Source: JAZKJD01 sp040384585 (GTDB lineage Bacteria > Pseudomonadota > Gammaproteobacteria > Diplorickettsiales > Diplorickettsiaceae). Taken from it: a stretch of DNA of 64,000 nt. Numbering within the stretch: position 1 is the first letter of the stretch; each line of letters begins with the position of its first letter. Positions 1 through 8,683 of the stretch are shown here, one piece after another. The stretch covers positions 19,168-83,167 of the forward strand of contig JAZKJD010000019.1 of assembly GCA_040384585.1 (NCBI GenBank). The letters are read 5' to 3'. The notes beneath the pieces are model-generated. The model ran no database searches. It saw nothing but the letters and a program-made list of their open reading frames with translations, and had not been told where the DNA came from. A program made the position numbers and the translations under genes.

Positions 1-237
1 TGAAAGCGCCCCCCCGGAAAACATATTAAAAAGACCCAAAATACTGTTATTCTGATGGCTAAATAAATCAGCAAGCCGCTGCGGATCTAAGCCAGGAACA
101 GGAATATGCGAACCAACTCTATAAACAAGAATTGCAAGTAACACAAATAATAAACGACGTTTCAGTTCAGTAAAGCCGCTGCTTCGTAGACTTTTTTTTT
201 CTTTTGTAGAAGAAGCTAGGCGACTTAGCTTATCCAT
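1..237 (-). CDS. secY: Protein translocase subunit SecY, N-terminal part
   Basis: SecY is the channel-forming subunit of the inner-membrane Sec translocon. Only the first 79 codons lie in the window; the gene runs off the left edge. The ATG at 237 directly follows the rplO stop codon. The translated start (MDKLSRLASS) leads into a basic stretch and then a hydrophobic segment containing RLLFVLLAILVYRVGSHIPV and PGLD, the typical SecY N-terminus with its first transmembrane helix. Position after rplO is the standard spc-operon order. Certain from context and residues, but partial. Confidence 0.95.
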   Translation of the reverse strand, partial: MDKLSRLASSTKEKKSLRSSGFTELKRRLLFVLLAILVYRVGSHIPVPGLDPQRLADLFSHQNNSILGLFNMFSGGALS

Positions 238-672
238 TTAAGCTTCAACGCTGCCACCAGCAGCTTCAATTAAAATGCGTGCACCCTTTGTTAGCCTTAA
301 GCCTTTTACACGAACTGCTTTTTGTAGTGTACCCGTCGCAATCAGTTTTACTTCTTTTATAGCCGCATGTATTAAATGGGCTTCTTTCAAGACCTGCAAA
401 TCAACAATGTCTGACGCCAGGCTATTTAAAACATCAATACGAAGCACATGCATCGCTAAAGTACGAGGTGGCACAAACCCAAATTTAGGTAAGCGACGTT
501 GCAAGGGCGATTGTCCACCCTCAAAACCTAATTTATGAAACCCACCCGAACGAGCACGCTGACCTTTATGACCACGCCCGCTAGTTTTTCCTAAGCCAGA
601 ACCTATCCCTCTGCCTAAGCGCTTAGCCGCGGGCTTAGAACCAACAGCAGGCTTTAATGTATTAAGATACAT
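238..672 (-). CDS. rplO: 50S ribosomal protein L15
   Basis: L15 is a late-assembly protein of the large subunit. The product is 144 residues, the normal family length. The glycine/arginine-rich N-terminal region around residues 20-38 (GRGIGSGLGKTSGRGHKGQ) is the family hallmark that threads into rRNA. It sits between rpmD (2-nt gap upstream) and secY (no gap downstream), so translation is probably coupled within the spc operon. Confidence 0.98.
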   Translation of the reverse strand: MYLNTLKPAVGSKPAAKRLGRGIGSGLGKTSGRGHKGQRARSGGFHKLGFEGGQSPLQRRLPKFGFVPPRTLAMHVLRIDVLNSLASDIVDLQVLKEAHLIHAAIKEVKLIATGTLQKAVRVKGLRLTKGARILIEAAGGSVEA

Positions 673-674
673 GC

Positions 675-860
675 TTAAATCTCCTCTACTTTTAACAAGT
701 AGGCCACTTGATTGATCATTCCACGCATAGCAGCATTATCTTTCACTTCAATAACTTGGTTCAAGCGCTTTAAACGTAATGAATTAATCGTTGCAGTATG
801 ACGAGGTAAACGTCCTGAAATACTACGCTGCAACGTTAACCGTAATTTTTTATCTGACAT
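675..860 (-). CDS. rpmD: 50S ribosomal protein L30
   Basis: The 61-residue product matches the short bacterial L30. It has the conserved RSISGRLPRHTATINSLRL core near residues 13-31 and a C-terminal strand ending in KVEEI. It lies between rpsE and rplO as in other gammaproteobacterial spc operons. No oddities seen. Confidence 0.96.
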   Translation of the reverse strand: MSDKKLRLTLQRSISGRLPRHTATINSLRLKRLNQVIEVKDNAAMRGMINQVAYLLKVEEI

Positions 861-874
861 AGTAGAGTACTCAA

Positions 875-1378
875 TTATTCGATGATTTCTTCAAGTGACT
901 TTCCACGTTTATCGGCAATCATTTCAGGTGTCTTTATGTTCTTTAATGCTTTTAAAGTGGCCCGAACGACATTAGTTCTATTAGAAGAGCCTATGATCTT
1001 AGCAATGACGTCTTTAATACCGACCACTTCACAAATGGCACGCATAGGGCCCCCTGCAATAATGCCGGCCCCCTTACCTGCTGGTAATAATCGTACCTTA
1101 GTAGCACCATGCGATGCTTCGACTTTATGATAAAGGGTACCGTTATTCAGCTCTATATACAGCATATTTCTACGCGCTTTCTCTAAAGCCTTTTGCATCG
1201 CAACAGAAACTTCTCGAGCAGGACACTTGCTAAACCCAATTCGCCCCTTACCATCACCTACGACAACACCAGCGGAAAAACTAAAGAGCCTACCGCCTTT
1301 AACAACTTTTGCATGACGATTAACGGCTATTAGCTTTTCTTGTAAACCATCACTTTTCGTTGATTGATCAAAACTCAT
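875..1378 (-). CDS. rpsE: 30S ribosomal protein S5
   Basis: S5 is a small-subunit protein involved in decoding fidelity. The 167-residue product has the S5 RNA-binding fold: the loop KVVKGGRLFSFSAGVVVGDG at about residues 24-43 and the C-terminal region with GPMRAICEVVGIKDVIAK near 110-127. Length and operon position (rplR-rpsE-rpmD) are normal. Confidence 0.98.
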   Translation of the reverse strand: MSFDQSTKSDGLQEKLIAVNRHAKVVKGGRLFSFSAGVVVGDGKGRIGFSKCPAREVSVAMQKALEKARRNMLYIELNNGTLYHKVEASHGATKVRLLPAGKGAGIIAGGPMRAICEVVGIKDVIAKIIGSSNRTNVVRATLKALKNIKTPEMIADKRGKSLEEIIE

Positions 1379-1394
1379 TAGTAAACCCTATTAA

Positions 1395-1796
1395 TTAAAA
1401 AAGCAGGCCCGCTTCTCGGGCTGCCTCTGCCAATGCTTTAATACGACCATGATACTTAAAACCAGAACGATCAAAAGCAACACGATTTATCCCAAGTGCT
1501 AACGCTTTTTCAGCAATCGTACCCCCTACAATCACAGCAGATTTTACGTTACTACGCGCTGTTACTGCAGAAGTTTTGCTATCCTTTACGTCTTTTTCAG
1601 TCATTCGCAATTTAATTTCCTTATCTAAGGTAGAAGCGCTTGCTAACACCTTATCGCCTTTTTCAGCACGAGTAATCACTTGTGCATAAAGATGCTTTGC
1701 CGAACGCCCTACACACAAACGTGCAACTCCCAACTCTCTAATTTTGGCTCGGCTTTTTCTCGCTCTTCGTTGTCGCTTTAACTTCTTGTCTATCAT
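1395..1796 (-). CDS. rplR: 50S ribosomal protein L18
   Basis: L18 binds 5S rRNA together with L5. The product is 133 residues against about 117 in E. coli. The extra length lies in the middle, around residues 65-85 (MTEKDVKDSKTSAVTARSN), between the strand VLASASTLDKEI and the helix that begins VIVGGTIAEKAL. The C-terminal signature FDRSGFKYHGRIKALAEAAR is intact. The insert is lysine/threonine rich and looks like a lineage-specific surface loop. Confidence 0.96.
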   Translation of the reverse strand: MIDKKLKRQRRARKSRAKIRELGVARLCVGRSAKHLYAQVITRAEKGDKVLASASTLDKEIKLRMTEKDVKDSKTSAVTARSNVKSAVIVGGTIAEKALALGINRVAFDRSGFKYHGRIKALAEAAREAGLLF

Positions 1797-1814
1797 GCCT
1801 CTGCCCCTCTAACA

Positions 1815-2345
1815 TTATTTTTTCTTGGTTTCTTTCAATTTAATTCGCTCGTCCAGATAACGAACCCCTTTGCCTTTATAAGGCTCAGGCGGACGATAGC
1901 GACGTATTTCTGCAGCAACTTGTCCTACTAATTGTTTATCCACACCTTGGACAACAATTTCAGTTGGGTTAGGTGTGCTAATCGTTATCTCCTCTGGAAT
2001 GTCATAAATGACTGGATGAGAAAAACCCAAGGTTAAATGAATTTTTTTACCTTGTACGTTGGCACGGTAGCCTACACCCACTAATTGTAAAGTCTTTTTA
2101 AATCCTTCAAGAACTCCCGTAAGCGCATTAGCCACATTGGCACGAGTCGTTCCCGCTAAAGCATCTGCTTCCGTACTGTCATCCCCCGGTATCACTTGTA
2201 ATACTTTATCTTGGATATTGAGCGTTACACGCCTATCAAAGGCATAATTTAATACGCCCTTACTACCTTTGATGATAAGGATCTGACCCTCCAACGTTAC
2301 ACTGGCATCGCCGATATTTATTGGATTTTTTGCAACTCTTGACAT
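1815..2345 (-). CDS. rplF: 50S ribosomal protein L6
   Basis: L6 lies near the factor-binding site of the 50S subunit. The 176-residue product starts MSRVAKNPI and has the duplicated L6 fold. The C-terminal motif PEPYKGKGVRYLDE at about residues 153-166 is the family signature. Between rpsH and rplR, as expected in the spc operon. Confidence 0.98.
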   Translation of the reverse strand: MSRVAKNPINIGDASVTLEGQILIIKGSKGVLNYAFDRRVTLNIQDKVLQVIPGDDSTEADALAGTTRANVANALTGVLEGFKKTLQLVGVGYRANVQGKKIHLTLGFSHPVIYDIPEEITISTPNPTEIVVQGVDKQLVGQVAAEIRRYRPPEPYKGKGVRYLDERIKLKETKKK

Positions 2346-2377
2346 ACCAACCCTTTCAACATTTATTCAACTGTACT

Positions 2378-2773
2378 TTATTCAACTGTACCGATAACCT
2401 CGCCACCCTGACCTAAAGCACGGGCCACTTTATCCGTTATTAGGCCTTTTGACGTAGAAATCATAGCAACCCCTAAACCATCCACTACCTTAGGTAATTG
2501 TGTAGCAGAACGATAAATACGAAGACCTGGACGACTAACCCGTTGCAACGAAGCAATAACAGGTTGATCCAAATGATACTTCAAAAATATGCTTAGTGAG
2601 GACTTTCCTTGATGTGTTTCACATTGGAAATCATTGATGTAACCTTCTTCTTTTAATAAATTAGCAATTGCTAATTTAATCTTTGATGAAGGCATAGAAA
2701 CAGATGGCTTTCTTACCGCTTGCGCATTTTTTATTCGGATAAACATATCCGCTATCGGATCTTGCATACTCAT
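2378..2773 (-). CDS. rpsH: 30S ribosomal protein S8
   Basis: S8 binds the central domain of 16S rRNA and in E. coli also represses the spc mRNA. The 131-residue product begins MSMQDPIADMFIRIKNAQ and has the C-terminal signature STSKGLITDKVARALGQGGE. Normal length and position between rpsN and rplF. Confidence 0.98.
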   Translation of the reverse strand: MSMQDPIADMFIRIKNAQAVRKPSVSMPSSKIKLAIANLLKEEGYINDFQCETHQGKSSLSIFLKYHLDQPVIASLQRVSRPGLRIYRSATQLPKVVDGLGVAMISTSKGLITDKVARALGQGGEVIGTVE

Positions 2774-2785
2774 AATTTTTTTACC

Positions 2786-3091
2786 TTACCAACTCGATTT
2801 AACTATTCCAGGAAGATCACCCTTCATTGCATAAAGACGCAACATACTTCGCGACAAACCAAATTGACGATAGACGCCACGAGGACGGCCGGTTAGCCGA
2901 CAACGATTACGTAATCGCACAGGAGAAGAATCCCTTGGTAAGGATTGTAGCTTTTGTTGTGCGTTCCAACGATCTTCATCGCTCAGTTTCGGATTATCAA
3001 TAATTTCCTTCAGTTGAGTTCGTATTAATGAATATTTCTTTACCATAACTTCGCGCTTCTTCTGGCGCGCAATCACACTTTTTTTTGCCAT
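2786..3091 (-). CDS. rpsN: 30S ribosomal protein S14 (zinc-free type)
   Basis: The product is 101 residues, the long S14 form without the CxxC...CxxC zinc ribbon. The C-terminal signature RNRCRLTGRPRGVYRQFGLS is at about residues 61-80. It follows rplE by 5 nt, as in other gammaproteobacteria. The start MAKKSVIARQ is typical. Confidence 0.98.
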   Translation of the reverse strand: MAKKSVIARQKKREVMVKKYSLIRTQLKEIIDNPKLSDEDRWNAQQKLQSLPRDSSPVRLRNRCRLTGRPRGVYRQFGLSRSMLRLYAMKGDLPGIVKSSW

Positions 3092-3096
3092 AACGT

Positions 3097-3639
3097 TTAA
3101 TTCTCTTTAAATGGAAAGTGGAATGCCGACAATAAAGCACGCCCTTCTTTATCAGATTTTGCAGAGGTGGTAATTGTAATATCCATCCCCCGCAATGCGT
3201 CGATACTATCATACTTAATTTCAGGAAAAACAATTTGCTCAGAAATACCGAGGCTATAATTTCCACGACCATCAAATGAACGCGGACTAAAGCCACGAAA
3301 ATCCCGAATTCTAGGAATAGCTATCTCAATCAATCGATCTAAAAAATCATACATACGGTCTTTACGTAAGGTGACTTTACAACCAATAGGCCAGCCTTCA
3401 CGAATCTTAAATCCGGCATTGGACTTTTTAGCCAGCGTAACGATAGGTTTTTGACCGGCAATCAATGTCATATCTGCCACTGCAGCATCAATAACTTTTT
3501 TATTAGCCACGGCTTCTCCCACACCCATATTAAGCGTGACCTTTGTTATCCTCGGAACTTCCATAATACTTTGATAAGCGAATACCTGCTTTAATTGAGG
3601 AACTACCTCGCTTTTATAAATTTTTTTTAACCTGGCCAT
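3097..3639 (-). CDS. rplE: 50S ribosomal protein L5
   Basis: L5 binds 5S rRNA and contacts the P-site tRNA. The 180-residue product has the family signature region around residues 70-90 (KKSNAGFKIREGWPIGCKVT) and a normal C-terminus (ALLSAFHFPFKEN). Its position rplX-rplE-rpsN is canonical. Confidence 0.98.
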   Translation of the reverse strand: MARLKKIYKSEVVPQLKQVFAYQSIMEVPRITKVTLNMGVGEAVANKKVIDAAVADMTLIAGQKPIVTLAKKSNAGFKIREGWPIGCKVTLRKDRMYDFLDRLIEIAIPRIRDFRGFSPRSFDGRGNYSLGISEQIVFPEIKYDSIDALRGMDITITTSAKSDKEGRALLSAFHFPFKEN

Positions 3640-3652
3640 CTGCTCACCTAAA

Positions 3653-3970
3653 TTAAATATCCACTAACTCGCCGTTAGATTTAAAAATTCGAACCCGTCT
3701 TCCATCTTCTAAGGTTTTAATTCCTACCTTATCTGCTCTTTTAGAAAGAGGATTATAAAGAGATAAATTCGTCAAATTCATGCTGGCTTCCTGCGTTACA
3801 ATACCACCGGTAACATTTTTTTGCGGATTCGGTTTAACGTGCTTTTTAACACAGTTAATCCCTTCGACAATAGCACGATTTTCAGTTGTCATCCGTAATA
3901 TTTTACCTTGCTTGCCTTTATCTTTACCGCATAAAGCAATGACTATATCGCCTTTTTTAATCTTATGCAT
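3653..3970 (-). CDS. rplX: 50S ribosomal protein L24
   Basis: L24 is an assembly-initiator protein of the 50S subunit. The 105-residue product contains the KOW motif near the N-terminus (KKGDIVIALCGKDKGKQGKI, residues 5-24) and the GGIVTQEASMNLTNLSLYNP segment typical of L24. Between rplN and rplE. Confidence 0.98.
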   Translation of the reverse strand: MHKIKKGDIVIALCGKDKGKQGKILRMTTENRAIVEGINCVKKHVKPNPQKNVTGGIVTQEASMNLTNLSLYNPLSKRADKVGIKTLEDGRRVRIFKSNGELVDI

Positions 3971-3983
3971 GACTAATTCCCAC

Positions 3984-4352
3984 TTAAAGTACTTCAGATG
4001 CTAAAGAAATAATTTTCATGAAACGTTCGGTACGTAATTCTCTAGGGACGGGTCCAAAAACACGTGTACCTAGTGGCTGCAATTGAGCCGTCAATAAAAT
4101 AACCGCATTACTATCAAATCGTACGACACTACCATCTTGTCTGCGAACGCCTTTTTTGGTTCGCACAACAACGGCATGACAAACATCACCCTTTTTGACT
4201 TTACCGCGAGGTACTGCATCTTTAACACTAATCCTAATAAGATCACCCACACCCGCATAGCGTCTTTTTGATCCGCCTAACACCTTAATACACATGACAC
4301 GACGTGCACCGCTATTATCTGCAACCTCAAGTTCTGTTTGCATTTGTATCAT
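3984..4352 (-). CDS. rplN: 50S ribosomal protein L14
   Basis: The 122-residue product has all the usual L14 elements: MIQMQTELEVADNSGARRVM at the start, KKGVRRQDGSVVRFDSNAVI in the middle and FMKIISLASEVL at the end. It is directly adjacent to rpsQ with no spacer, so coupled translation is likely. Confidence 0.99.
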   Translation of the reverse strand: MIQMQTELEVADNSGARRVMCIKVLGGSKRRYAGVGDLIRISVKDAVPRGKVKKGDVCHAVVVRTKKGVRRQDGSVVRFDSNAVILLTAQLQPLGTRVFGPVPRELRTERFMKIISLASEVL

Positions 4353-4655
4353 TTATGCTTCTCCCAAGGCCGACTCAATCACAGTTTTCTGAGCGAGCGT
4401 CTTTTCTAACACTTTCAACAATATCCATGCCTTACGCTTAGAAATTGGACGACTCTCTTGGATAACAACAGTATCACCTTCATGGCACTTATTCTCTGAA
4501 TCATGAACTAACAAGTGAGTGCTACGCGTTATACGCTTTTCGTATTTAGGATGTTTGTACTTACGTTCAATGCACACATTGATGGTTTTATCCATTTTTG
4601 TACTGATAACGCGACCGATAAGGGTACGACGAGTGGATTTTTTAGTCTGGCTCAT
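4353..4655 (-). CDS. rpsQ: 30S ribosomal protein S17
   Basis: S17 binds helix 11 of 16S rRNA. The product is 100 residues against about 84 in E. coli; the extra residues are mostly at the C-terminus (LAQKTVIESALGEA). The core RTLIGRVISTKMDKTINVCI and the motif GDTVVIQESRPISKRKAW are intact. It overlaps the end of rpmC by 4 nt. Confidence 0.97.
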   Translation of the reverse strand: MSQTKKSTRRTLIGRVISTKMDKTINVCIERKYKHPKYEKRITRSTHLLVHDSENKCHEGDTVVIQESRPISKRKAWILLKVLEKTLAQKTVIESALGEA

Positions 4656-4849
4656 GCTTTCAGGCCTACTTTTTCATGTAAAATAGTTAATAATTTCGCT
4701 AACTTTCGTCGCACAACTTTCAATCGATGCGTCGTCGTTAATTGACGTGTCGCATGCTGTATCTTTAGATTAAACTGCTCTTTACCTGTTTGAAATATTT
4801 CTTCCTTTACATCATCGATAGATAGCTCACGTAATTCTTTTGTCTTCAT
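4652..4849 (-). CDS. rpmC: 50S ribosomal protein L29
   Basis: L29 is a small two-helix protein at the peptide exit tunnel. The 65-residue product starts MKTKELRELS and has the KVVRRKLAKLLTILHEK helix at the C-terminal side. It overlaps rplP by 1 nt and rpsQ by 4 nt, indicating tight translational coupling. Confidence 0.97.
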   Translation of the reverse strand: MKTKELRELSIDDVKEEIFQTGKEQFNLKIQHATRQLTTTHRLKVVRRKLAKLLTILHEKVGLKA

Positions 4850-5262
4850 TACAATACCGTCCGCGTTATAAACCTTGTTGTTACCGATAACTTTGCATCC
4901 GCTAATTTTAATGCGGCTTTCGCTACGTCAGAAGTAATTCCTTCCATCTCAAACAAAACGCGCCCAGGCTGAACAACCGCTACCCAATATTCGACATTAC
5001 CTTTCCCTTTGCCTTGGCGTACCTCTAAAGGTTTCTTAGTAATCGGTTTATCAGGAAATAGTCGGATCCAAACCTTACCTCCACGTTTAATATGACGTGT
5101 CAAGGCGCGGCGTGCTGCTTCAATTTGCCGTGAAGTAATAAAACCTGCCGCCGTTGCCTTTAAGCCATATTGACCAAAGCTAATTTCTGTTCCGCGTGAT
5201 GCAAGGCCACGATTACGACCTTTAAACTGTTTACGATATTTTGTTCGCTTGGGCTGTAACAT
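4849..5262 (-). CDS. rplP: 50S ribosomal protein L16
   Basis: L16 helps position the aminoacyl-tRNA on the 50S subunit. The 137-residue product has the L16 signatures MLQPKRTKYRKQFKGRNRG (residues 1-19) and the GKGNVEYWVAVVQPGRVLFE segment. The gap to rpsC upstream (135 bp) is unusual for this operon and holds a degenerate repeat. Confidence 0.98.
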   Translation of the reverse strand: MLQPKRTKYRKQFKGRNRGLASRGTEISFGQYGLKATAAGFITSRQIEAARRALTRHIKRGGKVWIRLFPDKPITKKPLEVRQGKGKGNVEYWVAVVQPGRVLFEMEGITSDVAKAALKLADAKLSVTTRFITRTVL

Positions 5263-5289
5263 AATCTATCCAATTTTTCTCTATTCTTT

Positions 5290-5346
5290 AGGTTCTGACC
5301 CTAAGGTACCGGATGACGACAATCACCACCTTATAGGAACAGAATC
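5290..5346. repeat. Family A short repeat, degenerate copy in the rplP-rpsC spacer
   Basis: The sequence begins AGGTTCTGACCCTAAGG and ends GGAACAGAATC, with the internal ATGACGACAATCACCACCTT shared with the longer copies at 24462 and 26127. It looks like a deleted relic of the same element and enlarges a spacer that is normally a few bases long. Confidence 0.65.
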
Positions 5347-5397
5347 AAGTCTATCATGCAGGTTACGCAAGAGGTCTAATGAACATAAGCTAAGATG

Positions 5398-6162
5398 TTA
5401 ATGACGTCGCTCGCCAGATTCTTTAGGCGATGTCTTTACTCTAGATGAACGCCGCCGATTGTAATGCTTTTGATCTTTGTCGTCAAAATACTGAGATTTG
5501 CTCTCTGTGCTTCCTGGAAAACTAATCTGTGAACGGTCAAATATTTCACCTTTGTAAATCCAAACCTTTACACCTAACTTACCATACGTCGTTTGTGCTT
5601 CTGCTAAGGAATAATCTATATTTGCACGAAAAGTATGTAAAGGTACACTTCCTTCGTTATAGCGCTCACTTCGTGCAATTTCAGCACCACCTAAACGACC
5701 AGAAACTTGAATTTTAATACCTTCTGCGCCTAAACGACGTGCCGTTTGCACAGAACGCTTCATGACTCGACGAAACATAGCACGGCGCTCAAGCTGTTGT
5801 GCAATATTTTCAGCAACCAACTTAGCATCCAATTCTGGTTTTTTTACTTCAACGACAGAGAGACGAACTGGAATTAAGATAAGCTTTTCTAGCTTTCCTC
5901 TTACTTGTTCAACATATTCACCCTTTTTACCAATGACGACACCAGGCCTAGCTACAAAAATAGTAATTTTAGCAGTCTTTGCTGATCGCTCTATTTGTAT
6001 AGAAGAAACTCCTGCTTGAAGTAAATTTGCCTCTATAAAAGCACGGGCTTTTAAATCAGTTATTAAAAAATCTGCATATTCTCTAGGTTTTGCATACCAT
6101 TTTGCTGTCGATGTCCGAGTAATATTTAAACGAATACCGACAGGGTTTACCTTATGACCCAT
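5398..6162 (-). CDS. rpsC: 30S ribosomal protein S3
   Basis: S3 lines the mRNA entry tunnel and has helicase activity with S4. The product is 254 residues against 233 in E. coli. The KH-domain region (ARPGVVIGKKGEYVEQVRGK, about 71-90) and the C-terminal domain signature GLxGAEIAR-like segment (GRLGGAEIARSERYNEGSVP) are present. The C-terminus carries an extra basic, arginine/serine-rich tail (about the last 35 residues). It overlaps rplV by 1 nt. Confidence 0.98.
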   Translation of the reverse strand: MGHKVNPVGIRLNITRTSTAKWYAKPREYADFLITDLKARAFIEANLLQAGVSSIQIERSAKTAKITIFVARPGVVIGKKGEYVEQVRGKLEKLILIPVRLSVVEVKKPELDAKLVAENIAQQLERRAMFRRVMKRSVQTARRLGAEGIKIQVSGRLGGAEIARSERYNEGSVPLHTFRANIDYSLAEAQTTYGKLGVKVWIYKGEIFDRSQISFPGSTESKSQYFDDKDQKHYNRRRSSRVKTSPKESGERRH

Positions 6163-6506
6163 TAATTTTTCTCCCCATCATCAGATACTTTAACCGTAAT
6201 GTGGCAAGTGGGCTTCAATATTCGGTTACTGCGCCCTTTTGCCCGAGCGTGCATTCGTTTTAATGTAGGCCCTTGATCAACATAGATGGTACTTACTTTC
6301 AATAAATCCACATCGACACCCTGATTATGCTCTGCATTAGCAACCGCTGATTCAAGAACCTTTTTAATAATCTTGGCATTTTTTTTAACACTAAAAGTTA
6401 AAAGCTGTAGTGCTTTTTCAACCTTTAAACCGCGTATTTGATCGACTAGCAATCGACACTTTTGTGGCGATACTCTCACGTATTTTAAATAGGCTGCGAC
6501 TTCCAC
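6162..6506 (-). CDS. rplV: 50S ribosomal protein L22
   Basis: L22 extends a beta hairpin into the exit tunnel. The 114-residue product starts MEVAAYLKYVRVSPQKCRLL and contains the hairpin region with MHARAKGRSNRILKPTCHIT near 84-103. Normal length and order rpsS-rplV-rpsC. Confidence 0.98.
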   Translation of the reverse strand: MEVAAYLKYVRVSPQKCRLLVDQIRGLKVEKALQLLTFSVKKNAKIIKKVLESAVANAEHNQGVDVDLLKVSTIYVDQGPTLKRMHARAKGRSNRILKPTCHITVKVSDDGEKN

Positions 6507-6524
6507 TTTTATTACCTCTTTACA

Positions 6525-6818
6525 CTATTTTTTTTCATCGGCGCCTTTTGCTTTTTTATCAGCCGCTCTATGACTGCGAAATGTCCGCGTCATAGAAAAT
6601 TCACCTAATTTATGACCTATCATATTTTCTGTAATATAAATAGGAACAAAGTCTCGACCATTATGCACCGCTAACGTTAAACCAATCATCTCTGGCGCAA
6701 CCATAGAACGGCGCGACCATGTTTTGATAGGTCGCTTAACCGTAACATTTTGTGCAGCTTGTACTTTTTTACTTAAATGCAGATCAATAAATGGACCTTT
6801 TTTTACGGAACGTGGCAC
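6525..6818 (-). CDS. rpsS: 30S ribosomal protein S19
   Basis: The 97-residue product starts MPRSVKKGPFIDLHLSKKVQ and has the signature segment GHKLGEFSMTRTFRSHR at about 68-84. It binds the 3' domain of 16S rRNA with S13. Slightly lysine-rich tail; otherwise ordinary. Confidence 0.98.
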   Translation of the reverse strand: MPRSVKKGPFIDLHLSKKVQAAQNVTVKRPIKTWSRRSMVAPEMIGLTLAVHNGRDFVPIYITENMIGHKLGEFSMTRTFRSHRAADKKAKGADEKK

Positions 6819-6838
6819 TTAACACCTCACGAATTTAA

Positions 6839-7666
6839 TTACTTCTTTCTGCGTCGTTGCAAAATTATTTTTACATTGCGTTTATTGCGACGCGTTTTAT
6901 AACCTTTTGCTGGAACACCCCAGGGACTCACCGGATGACGCCCACCTGAGGTTTTACCTTCACCACCGCCATGGGGGTGATCAACCGGATTCATAGCAAC
7001 GCCTCGAACCGTAGGGCGAATACCACGCCAACGTTTAGCGCCTGCCTTCCCTAGGGATCGAAGATTATGATCACCATTGCTAACTACACCAACCGTCGCC
7101 TTGCATTCAACAGATATTTTCCGTAGCTCTCCAGAACGCAGGCGTATAGTAGCATAATCTCCTTCACGCGCAATTAATTGCACATAAGCACCTGCACTTC
7201 TTGCTAACTGTGCACCTTTCCCGGGTTTTAACTCTAGCGCATGCAATACCGTTCCCACAGGAATATTACGTAAAGCAAGTGCATTGCCTGGTTTTATCAA
7301 TGCAGTAGCGCCAGCATTCACTTCCATTCCCACTTTAAAATCATTAGGGGCTAATATATAACGCCGCTCACCATCTGCATAAAGAATTAAGGCAATATGT
7401 GCAGTACGGTTAGGATCATATTCTATGCGCTCAACACATCCAACGATACCTTCTTTATTTCGCTTAAAATCGATCAAACGATACCGCTGCTTATGACCAC
7501 CTCCTTGATGACGAGTCGTAATCCTACCGAGATTATTTCGACCACCCTTTTTTGGTTTTGCTGCTAACAAATTACTAAAAGGCTTACCTTTATGTAGACC
7601 TGCCTTAGATATCTGCACAACAAAGCGACGACCAGGCGATGTGGGATTTGCTTTCTGAGTGGGCAT
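6839..7666 (-). CDS. rplB: 50S ribosomal protein L2
   Basis: L2 is near the peptidyl transferase centre and is needed for subunit association. The 275-residue product has the RITTRHQGGGHKQRYRLIDF region (48-67) and the C-terminal signature with MNPVDHPHGGGEGKTSGGRH, including the conserved histidine. Normal family length. Confidence 0.99.
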   Translation of the reverse strand: MPTQKANPTSPGRRFVVQISKAGLHKGKPFSNLLAAKPKKGGRNNLGRITTRHQGGGHKQRYRLIDFKRNKEGIVGCVERIEYDPNRTAHIALILYADGERRYILAPNDFKVGMEVNAGATALIKPGNALALRNIPVGTVLHALELKPGKGAQLARSAGAYVQLIAREGDYATIRLRSGELRKISVECKATVGVVSNGDHNLRSLGKAGAKRWRGIRPTVRGVAMNPVDHPHGGGEGKTSGGRHPVSPWGVPAKGYKTRRNKRNVKIILQRRRKK

Positions 7667-7677
7667 ATAACTACTCT

Positions 7678-7995
7678 CTACTTTGTTCCAGTAAAATCAA
7701 TATCATGACCCGCTTGTAAACTGACGTAGGCCTTTTTCCAAGCTTTAATGTGACCTTCGATTTGCTTAAAGCGACGGCGTTTAGATTTAACATTTAAGAG
7801 TTGGACTGCATTGACTTTTACGCTAAATAAAGATTCGACAGCTTGTTTTATTTCAGATTTATTCGCATCAGCTCGAACTTCAAAAACAAATTGATGATAC
7901 TTATCAGCGACAATAGAAGATTTTTCTGAAGTATGCGGCCTTTTTATTAATGTAAATCGGCGCTGTTGCTGCTGTGTTTTTGCCACTAGAGTCAT
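7678..7995 (-). CDS. rplW: 50S ribosomal protein L23
   Basis: L23 sits at the exit tunnel and docks trigger factor and SRP. The 105-residue product has RPHTSEKSSIVADKYHQFVF at about 19-38 and the loop leading to the VNAVQLLNVKSKRRRFKQ segment. It overlaps the end of rplD by 4 nt. Confidence 0.97.
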   Translation of the reverse strand: MTLVAKTQQQQRRFTLIKRPHTSEKSSIVADKYHQFVFEVRADANKSEIKQAVESLFSVKVNAVQLLNVKSKRRRFKQIEGHIKAWKKAYVSLQAGHDIDFTGTK

Positions 7996-8609
7996 GTTAA
8001 AAGTTCCTCGATTTGTTTCAAGGCAGAGACCGTTATTACTATCTTCTCATGATTGATCAAATCAACAGGATTGATTGCCTCTACATCAAATAGTTCAACA
8101 TTAGGAATATTACGCGCCGCTAGATAGATATCTTTACAGATCTCATCAAGAATAATTAAAACTTTTGAGCCCACGTTGAATTCTTTTAGCTTAGCGACTA
8201 AATGACGAGTCTTAGGCTGTTCTAGAAAAAATGAATCCGTAATAAGAAAACGGTCTTGACGTATAAGCTCTGAACAAATCGAACGCATAGCCAAACGGTA
8301 CATTTTTTTATTTATTTTTTGCGAATAATCCTGTGGACTTGCTGCGAAGGTCACACCACCACCACGCCAAAGCGGACTGCGAATAGTACCTGCGCGAGCA
8401 CGACCCATACCCTTCTGTTTATGAGGTTTTCTTCCGCCACCTCTCACTGCAGAACGATTTTTTTGTGCACGTGTTCCTTGTCTTCCACCTGCCAAATAGG
8501 CGGTAACAATCTGATGCACTAAAGGCCCATTAAAGCGACAATTAAAGACGGCTTCAGACAATTGAAGTTCTTCTTTTGAACCGCTGTTTGTTACGAATGC
8601 CACTTGCAT
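7992..8609 (-). CDS. rplD: 50S ribosomal protein L4
   Basis: L4 is an exit-tunnel protein and in E. coli represses the S10 operon. The 205-residue product has the tunnel-loop region GGRKPHKQKGMGRARAGTIR (about 60-79) with the following WRGGGVTF. Length and position rplC-rplD-rplW are normal. Confidence 0.98.
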   Translation of the reverse strand: MQVAFVTNSGSKEELQLSEAVFNCRFNGPLVHQIVTAYLAGGRQGTRAQKNRSAVRGGGRKPHKQKGMGRARAGTIRSPLWRGGGVTFAASPQDYSQKINKKMYRLAMRSICSELIRQDRFLITDSFFLEQPKTRHLVAKLKEFNVGSKVLIILDEICKDIYLAARNIPNVELFDVEAINPVDLINHEKIVITVSALKQIEELLT

Positions 8610-8645
8610 ACTCGCTATTCCAATAATTAATGATAAAAAGTTTCC

Positions 8646-8683
8646 AGGTTCTATCCCCGCCTGCTGCGTTAGGAACAGAATCT
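8646..8683. repeat. Family A relic at the end of rplC
   Basis: The short stretch begins AGGTTCTATCCCCGC and ends AGGAACAGAATCT, matching both ends of the family A element but lacking most of the middle. Its right end runs into the rplC stop codon (the TAG lies at 8684-8682 on the minus strand), the same arrangement seen for the full copy at nusG. Confidence 0.6.
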